From: Micromonospora sp. CB01531
GTDB taxonomy: Bacteria; Actinomycetota; Actinomycetes; Mycobacteriales; Micromonosporaceae
DNA: 44,959 nucleotides
Reading direction: 5' to 3'
Assembly: GCF_001905095.1 (NCBI RefSeq)
Contig: NZ_LWLS01000104.1
Coordinates: 1-44,959, forward strand
The translations under genes were made by a program, and so were the position numbers. Under the pieces are notes generated by a model that saw only the letters and a list, made by a program, of their open reading frames with translations, did no database searches and was not told the origin of the DNA. Of this stretch, positions 39,964-44,959 are shown piece by piece. How positions within the stretch are numbered: the first letter of the stretch is position 1; each line of letters opens with the position of its first letter.

Positions 39964-41294
39964 CGCTTGAGCAGCCGGCGGGCGTCGGCCACGGTCACCA
40001 CCGATCCCGTGATCAGCACGCCGACCCCGGCCAGCTCGCCCGGTACGTCGGACTCGGCCTCGGCGACGGCCGCCTCGATGGCGTCCGGCATCTCCTCGGC
40101 GACCTGCACCCGGTCCGGTCCCAAGATCTCCCGGGCCAGCGCGGCCAACGCGTCGGCGGGCATGGCCCGGGGCGAGCTGTTGCGGGTGACCACGATCGAG
40201 TCGAGCATCGGCTCCAACAGCTCCAGCAGGCTGGCCGCGTCCTTGTCGCCGAGTACGGCGAGCACGCCGACCAGCTTGCTGAACGCGAACTCCTCCTGCA
40301 GCGCGGTGACCGTGGCGGCCATCCCGTGCGGGTTGTGCGCGCCGTCGAGCAGGATCGTCGGGGCGGTACGCACCTTCTCCAGCCGTCCCGGCGAGGTGGC
40401 CGAGGCGAAACCCTCCCGGACGGCCTCGATGTCGAGCTGCCGCTTGGCGCCCGCGCCGAGGAACGCCTCGACCGCGGCGAGCGCCACGGCCGCGTTCTGT
40501 GCCTGGTGCGCGCCGTGCAGCGGGATGAAGATCTCCTCGTACACCCCGCCGAGGCCCTGGATGGTGAGCACCTGGCCGCCGACCGCCACCGCCCGGCGGA
40601 GCACGCCGAACTCGGCGCCCTCGCGGGCGATGGTCGCGCCGACCTCGGCACAGCGCTCCAGGATCGGCCGGGCGGCCTCCTCCTCCTGCGCCGCCGCGAT
40701 CACGGTGGCCCCCTTGTGGACGATGCCCGCCTTGTGCAGTGCGATGTCCTCGACGGTGTCGCCGAGCCACTCGGTGTGGTCCAGCCCGATCGGGGTGATC
40801 ACCGCGACCCCAGCCTGGATCACGTTGGTCGAGTCCTCGGCGCCGCCGAGCCCCACCTCCACCACCGCGACGTCGACCGGCGCGTCGGCGAACGTGGCGA
40901 ACGCCAGCGCCGTGGTCAGGTCGAAGTAGGTCAGCGGCTCGGCGGAGCGCTGGTCGACCAGCTCGGCCAGCGGCGCCACCTCCCGGTACGTGGCGACGAA
41001 CCGCTCCTCGCTGACCGGCTCCCCGTCCAGGCTGATCCGCTCCCGGACGGTCTCCAGATGCGGGCTGGTGTAGCGGCCGGTGTGCAGCCCGAACGCCCGC
41101 AGCAGCGAATCGATCATCCGGGCCGTCGAGGTCTTGCCGTTCGTGCCCGTCAGGTGGATCGACGGGTACGCCCGCTGCGGGCTGCCGAGCAGGTCGAGCA
41201 GGCTCTCGATCTTCTCCAGCTCGAAATGCATGCGGGTGAAGCCACGCTCGCCGAGCGCGGCTTCCACCGCGGCGAATTCGGTACGGTCGGTCAC
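39960..41294 (-). CDS. folC: Folylpolyglutamate/dihydrofolate synthase
   Basis: 444 residues. FolC adds glutamate to dihydropteroate and folates. The ATP-binding loop is LTGTNGKTSTARM (from about residue 48). The family blocks GRYTSPHLETVRERI, VEVGLGGAEDSTNVI, ITPIGLDHTEWLGDT and LLDGAHNPHG are all present. The GTG at 41294 overlaps the valS stop as GTGA. It forms the core of the coupled valS-folC-DUF4233 run. Confidence 0.96.
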   Translation of the reverse strand: MTDRTEFAAVEAALGERGFTRMHFELEKIESLLDLLGSPQRAYPSIHLTGTNGKTSTARMIDSLLRAFGLHTGRYTSPHLETVRERISLDGEPVSEERFVATYREVAPLAELVDQRSAEPLTYFDLTTALAFATFADAPVDVAVVEVGLGGAEDSTNVIQAGVAVITPIGLDHTEWLGDTVEDIALHKAGIVHKGATVIAAAQEEEAARPILERCAEVGATIAREGAEFGVLRRAVAVGGQVLTIQGLGGVYEEIFIPLHGAHQAQNAAVALAAVEAFLGAGAKRQLDIEAVREGFASATSPGRLEKVRTAPTILLDGAHNPHGMAATVTALQEEFAFSKLVGVLAVLGDKDAASLLELLEPMLDSIVVTRNSSPRAMPADALAALAREILGPDRVQVAEEMPDAIEAAVAEAESDVPGELAGVGVLITGSVVTVADARRLLKR

Positions 41295-43909
41295 GAGGGA
41301 AGCGCCTCCAGCGCGGCGTCGATCCGGACCAGGTCCGCCTCGGCCACCGCGAGCCGCTCACGGATCTTGGCGACCACGGGCTCGGGCGCCTTGCCGACGA
41401 ACGCCGGGTTGTCCAGCTTCGCCCGCGCCTGGGCGACCTCCTTCTCGGCGGCCGCCCGATCCTTGGTGAGCCGCGCCCGCTCGGCGGCCACGTCGATCGA
41501 GCCCCGGGTGTCCAGCGCGACGCTCACCTCGCCGGGCATGGCGAGGGTGGCGCTGGCCTGGAAGTCGTCGCCGGGGGCGTCCAGCCGCACCAGCGACCGG
41601 ATCAGCGGCTCGTGCGCGGCGAGGCCCGCCGGCCCGAGGCCGTCGAGCCGGGCCGCCACCCGCTGCGTCGGGCGCAGCCCCTGGTCGGAGCGGAACCGCC
41701 GGATCTCGGTCACCACCCGCTGCAGGGTGCCGACCTCGCTCTCCGCGGCGTCGTCGACGAGGGTACGGTCGGCCACCGGCCAGATCGCGGTGAGCACCGT
41801 CTCCCCGCCGGTCAGCGCGCTCCACAGCTCGTCGGTGACGAACGGGATCACCGGGTGCAGCAGGCGCAGCAGCTGGTCCAGCACGTGCCCGAGCACCCGG
41901 CGGGTGGCGTCGGCCGCCGGCCCGCCCTCGGCGAGCACCGGCTTGCTGAGCTCCACGTACCAGTCGCAGACGTCGTCCCAGGCGAAGTGGTAGAGCAGGT
42001 CGCACACCTTGGCGAACTCGTACGCCTCGAACTGCTCGTCCACCTCGGCGGTCACGTGCGCCAGGCGGGACAGGATCCACCGGTCGACCGTCGACAGCTC
42101 GCTCGCCGCCGGCAGCGGCCCCTCGGCGTGTGCGCCGTTCAGCAGGGCGAACCGGGTGGCGTTCCAGAGCTTGTTGCAGAAGTTGCGGGAGCCCTGGCAC
42201 CACTCCTCGCTGACCGGCACGTCCTGGCCCGGATTGGCGCCCCGGGCCAGGGTGAACCGGGTGGCGTCGGCGCCGAACCGGTCGATCCAGTCCAGCGGGT
42301 CGACCACGTTCCCGAACGACTTGGACATCTTCTTGCCGTGCTCGTCGCGGACCATGCCGTGCAGCGCGACGACGTCGAAGGGCTGCACGCCGTCCATCGC
42401 GTACAGGCCGAACATCATCATCCGGGCGACCCAGAAGAAGAGGATGTCGTACCCGGTGACCAGCACACTGGTCGGGTAGAACTTCGCCAGGTCGGGGGTC
42501 TGCTCCGGCCAGCCGAGGGTGGAGAACGGCCACAGGCCGCTGGAGAACCAGGTGTCCAGGACGTCCTCGTCCTGCCGCCAGCCCTCGCCGGTCGGCGGCT
42601 CCTCGTCGGGGCCGACACAGACGATCTCGCCGTCCGGGCCGTACCAGACGGGGATGCGGTGGCCCCACCAGAGCTGCCGGGAGATGCACCAGTCGTGCAT
42701 GTTGTCGACCCAGGCGAAGTAACGCTTGGCCAGCTCAGCCGGCTCGATCCGCACCCGGCCATCGCGGACCGCGTCGCCGGCGGCCTTGGCCAGCGGGGCG
42801 GTGTTGACGAACCACTGCAGCGACAGCCGCGGCTCGACCGTGGTCTTGCACCGCGAGCAGTGCCCCACCGCGTGCAGGTACGGCCGCTTCTCGGCCACGA
42901 TCAGCCCCTGCTCGCGCAGCGCGGCGACGATCGCCGGGCGGGCCTCGTACCGGTCGAGTCCCTGGAACGGGCCCGGCGCGGTGATGATGCCCCGCTCATC
43001 CATGATCGTCAGCGCCGGCAGGTCGTGCCGCTGCCCGATCTCGAAGTCGTTCGGGTCGTGCGCCGGGGTCACCTTGACCATGCCGGTGCCGAAGCTGGGG
43101 TCGACGTGCTCGTCGGCGACGATCGGGATCCGCCGGTCGGTGAGCGGCAGCGCCACGGTGGTGCCGATCAGGTGCCGGTAGCGCTCGTCCTCCGGGTGCA
43201 CCGCGACCGCGGTGTCGCCGAGCATGGTCTCCGCCCGGGTGGTGGCCACCACGACCTCGTCGCTGTAGCGGATCGAGATCAGCTCACCCTCGTCGTCGGT
43301 GTGCTCCACCTCGATGTCGGACAGCGCGGTGAGACAGCGCGGGCACCAGTTGATGATCCGGTTCGCCCGGTAGATCAGCCCGGCGTCGAAGAGCTTCTTG
43401 AACATGGTCTGCACGGCCCGGGACAGGCCCGCGTCCATGGTGAAGCGCTCGCGATCCCAGTCGACCGCGTCGCCGAGCCGGCGCATCTGGCCCAGGATGG
43501 CGCCGCCGGACTCCGCCTTCCACTGCCAGACCCGCTCGACGAACTTCTCCCGGCCCAGGTCGTGGCGGGACAGGCCCTGGGTGGCGAGCTGCCGCTCGAC
43601 CAGGTTCTGGGTGGCGATGCCGGCGTGGTCCATGCCGGGCAGCCAGAGCGCCTCGAAGCCCTGCATCTTCTTCCGGCGGGTGAGGGCGTCCATCAGCGTG
43701 TGCTCGAACGCGTGGCCCATGTGCAGCGAGCCGGTGACGTTCGGCGGCGGGATGACGATGGTGAAGGGGGGCTTGTCGCTCTCCGCCGACGCCCGGAAGT
43801 GGCCGGCGGCTACCCACTGCTCGTACCGTCGCTGCTCTACCTCGCCGGGCTGGTACTGGCCGGCAAGGGTGGGGGCGTCGGGGCGTCGGGCATCCAGTCT
43901 CTCGGTCAC
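41291..43909 (-). CDS. valS: Valine-tRNA ligase
   Basis: 872 residues. The class I motifs are PPPNVTGSLHMGHAFEHTLMD (HMGH at 63-66) and KKMSKSFGN at about 526. The editing domain and anticodon domain are complete. The C-terminal coiled-coil arm (AERARLTKDRAAAEKEVAQARAKLDNPAFVGKAPEPVV) that contacts tRNA is present. The GTG at 43909 (MTERLDARRP) is the family start. Only 69 bases separate it from the divergent gene at 43979, so there is no room for a T-box. Confidence 0.97.
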   Translation of the reverse strand: MTERLDARRPDAPTLAGQYQPGEVEQRRYEQWVAAGHFRASAESDKPPFTIVIPPPNVTGSLHMGHAFEHTLMDALTRRKKMQGFEALWLPGMDHAGIATQNLVERQLATQGLSRHDLGREKFVERVWQWKAESGGAILGQMRRLGDAVDWDRERFTMDAGLSRAVQTMFKKLFDAGLIYRANRIINWCPRCLTALSDIEVEHTDDEGELISIRYSDEVVVATTRAETMLGDTAVAVHPEDERYRHLIGTTVALPLTDRRIPIVADEHVDPSFGTGMVKVTPAHDPNDFEIGQRHDLPALTIMDERGIITAPGPFQGLDRYEARPAIVAALREQGLIVAEKRPYLHAVGHCSRCKTTVEPRLSLQWFVNTAPLAKAAGDAVRDGRVRIEPAELAKRYFAWVDNMHDWCISRQLWWGHRIPVWYGPDGEIVCVGPDEEPPTGEGWRQDEDVLDTWFSSGLWPFSTLGWPEQTPDLAKFYPTSVLVTGYDILFFWVARMMMFGLYAMDGVQPFDVVALHGMVRDEHGKKMSKSFGNVVDPLDWIDRFGADATRFTLARGANPGQDVPVSEEWCQGSRNFCNKLWNATRFALLNGAHAEGPLPAASELSTVDRWILSRLAHVTAEVDEQFEAYEFAKVCDLLYHFAWDDVCDWYVELSKPVLAEGGPAADATRRVLGHVLDQLLRLLHPVIPFVTDELWSALTGGETVLTAIWPVADRTLVDDAAESEVGTLQRVVTEIRRFRSDQGLRPTQRVAARLDGLGPAGLAAHEPLIRSLVRLDAPGDDFQASATLAMPGEVSVALDTRGSIDVAAERARLTKDRAAAEKEVAQARAKLDNPAFVGKAPEPVVAKIRERLAVAEADLVRIDAALEALPS

Positions 43910-43978
43910 CCTGAAAGTCTACGGAGCGCTTCTGGAGACCTGACGTGCGCCACCTCTCGTTCGCGTACGGTGGCGGAC

Positions 43979-44656
43979 ATGTCCGACGCACATCTCACCG
44001 AGCGCCCGGTGGACGACGGGTCCGAGCCGGTCGACCTGACCGACGAGCCGATCCAGCTGAGCCGCCGGGATCCGGCGATGGAGCCCGAACGGCGTCCCGC
44101 CTCGCGCCGGCGCCGGATCGTGCTGGGCGCGGCGCTGGCCGTCGGGTTGGCCGGTCTTGGGGCGCTGGGCGTCGGCGGCTGGCGGGTACTGGCCCAGAAG
44201 GACACCACGCTGGATACGCCGGCCAAGGTCGCCGGGCTGACCCGAGACGACAGCGAGGGCGCCCGCAGCACCGCGGACTACCTCCGCAACGGCTTCGCCG
44301 CCGACATCGACCTAGACCGGAGCTTCGGCACCGTCTACAGCGACCCGGCCGACGCCAAGCGGGCGGTGCTCGTGTTCGGCGGCACCACCTTGCTCTGGCA
44401 GCCGGAGCGGGACCTGGACACCCTCTTCGGGCTGATGGCCGACGAGACCGGCAAGGTGGGCGGGCTGCACGAGGTGGACGCCGGCCGCCTAGGCGGGGTA
44501 ATGAAGTGCGGTTCGACCGGCGGCGATGGCGGCGACTTCGCGGTCTGCGGCTGGGCCGACCACGGCAGCGTGGTGATGGCGATGTTCGCGGGCCGTTCGA
44601 TAGACGATTCGGCCGTGCTGTTCCGGCAGCTGCGCGAGGGTATTCAGAGCCGCTGA
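43979..44656 (+). CDS. Single-pass membrane protein with DHGS domain
   Basis: 225 residues. A charged cytoplasmic start of about 45 residues (LTERPVDDGSEPVDLTDEPIQLSRRDP) leads to RRRR and one membrane helix (IVLGAALAVGLAGLGALGVGGW). The outer 150 residues contain FGTVYSDPADAKRAVLVFGGTTLLW, GVMKCGSTGGDGGDFAVCGWADHGSVVMAMFAG and SIDDSAVLFRQLREGI. This matches the outer domain of the protein encoded at 28446-30185, including both cysteines. No named family recognised. It is divergent from valS and converges on the rRNA operon end. Confidence 0.82.
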   Translation: MSDAHLTERPVDDGSEPVDLTDEPIQLSRRDPAMEPERRPASRRRRIVLGAALAVGLAGLGALGVGGWRVLAQKDTTLDTPAKVAGLTRDDSEGARSTADYLRNGFAADIDLDRSFGTVYSDPADAKRAVLVFGGTTLLWQPERDLDTLFGLMADETGKVGGLHEVDAGRLGGVMKCGSTGGDGGDFAVCGWADHGSVVMAMFAGRSIDDSAVLFRQLREGIQSR

Positions 44657-44720
44657 CCAGGGCTGCGGGACGCCGTTCACCGCGGGCGTCCGGCCGCCGG
44701 CGATTCCCGCGCCGGAAATG

Positions 44721-44756
44721 CAGTCAGGGTCACCCGGAAATGGGTGACCCTGACTG
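44721..44756 (-). terminator. rRNA operon terminator
   Basis: Perfect 15-bp stem CAGTCAGGGTCACCC/GGGTGACCCTGACTG with a 6-base loop, 9 bases beyond the 5S 3' end on the minus strand and followed there by CATTTCC. It ends the rRNA transcript. Confidence 0.85.
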
Positions 44757-44764
44757 GAAAGTTT

Positions 44765-44883
44765 GTCCGGCGGTGTCCTACTCTCCCACACCCTCCCGAG
44801 TGCAGTACCATCGGCGCTGGAGGGCTTAGCTTCCGGGTTCGGAATGTTACCGGGCGTTTCCCCTCCGCCATGACCGCCGTAAC
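44765..44883 (-). rRNA. rrf: 5S ribosomal RNA
   Basis: About 119 bases. On the minus strand it begins GTTACGGCGGTCATGGCGG. It continues with the conserved loop blocks GGGGAAACGCCCGGTAACAT, TCCGAACCCGGAAGCTAAGC, CAGCGCCGATGGTACTGC and GTGGGAGAGTAGGACACCGC, and its two ends pair as the terminal helix (GTTACGGCGG with CCGCCGGAC). Ends are set from that helix and may be off by a base or two. Confidence 0.95.
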
Positions 44884-44959
44884 TCTATCGACATGTCAAA
44901 CAACCAACCACCAAAAATGGTGTGATTGTTCGTTTGTCGGGAGTTGCACAGTGGACGCG
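44884..44959 (-). other. 23S-5S internal spacer of the rRNA operon
   Basis: This lower-GC stretch precedes the 5S gene on the minus strand. It includes CACACCATTTTTGGTGG, a small hairpin, and presumably takes part in the processing stem. No 23S sequence is recognised; the 23S gene should lie just beyond the window. Confidence 0.65.

Overview
The window looks like a chromosomal segment of a high-GC actinomycete, most likely Micromonospora or a close relative in the Micromonosporaceae. The reasons are very GC-rich codon use throughout, frequent GTG starts, DUF397 and DUF4233/DUF4383-type proteins, a type VII-style mycosin with WXG partners, an ileS gene behind an ultrashort-stem T-box, and an actinobacterial 5S rRNA. 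The genus is an inference from gene content and protein resemblance; no database search was possible.

Layout. At 1-437 a small lipoprotein-domain ORF abuts a comEA gene cut off inside its SLBB domain. The usual comEC/holA/rpsT neighbours are missing, so this is a rearrangement or assembly junction. Reading on the minus strand, 0.4-5.4 kb holds nadD, rsfS, a histidine phosphatase, degV, an SDR, an alpha/beta hydrolase and the truncated comEA. From 5.5 to 16.1 kb lies an accessory block: a PadR regulator, an FAD monooxygenase broken by one extra C, pepN, an orphan DUF397 protein, a CYP152-type P450 peroxygenase, a zinc alcohol dehydrogenase, an SRPBCC protein, two small membrane proteins and a GNAT. 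It sits between obgE and nadD, which are near neighbours in many actinobacteria.

From 16.2 to 28.2 kb the minus strand carries rplU-rpmA-obgE (ribosomal proteins plus assembly GTPase), an RNase E/G with a very long charged N-terminus, and a TIGR03936-type protein with ATC where its start codon is expected. It also carries a secreted mycosin-like protease with two WXG100-like proteins, and a TIGR03960-type radical SAM protein. A proline-rich membrane protein (28.4 kb) shares an unnamed C-terminal domain with the protein at 44.0 kb. Next come an iron-sulfur photolyase, a PlsC-type acyltransferase and ileS with its T-box leader.

From 36.3 kb an AhpD-like/ECF41 sigma pair is followed by the conserved minus-strand set valS-folC-DUF4233-ndk, interrupted by an opposing membrane-VOC fusion gene. 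The window ends in the 5S rRNA and part of the 23S-5S spacer of an rRNA operon on the minus strand.

Many intergenic regions carry strong perfect hairpins. Most can be read as terminators, but three (10885-10931, 36131-36185, and an in-frame one inside ileS) look like dispersed palindromic repeats. No CRISPR array, tRNA or insertion sequence was seen.
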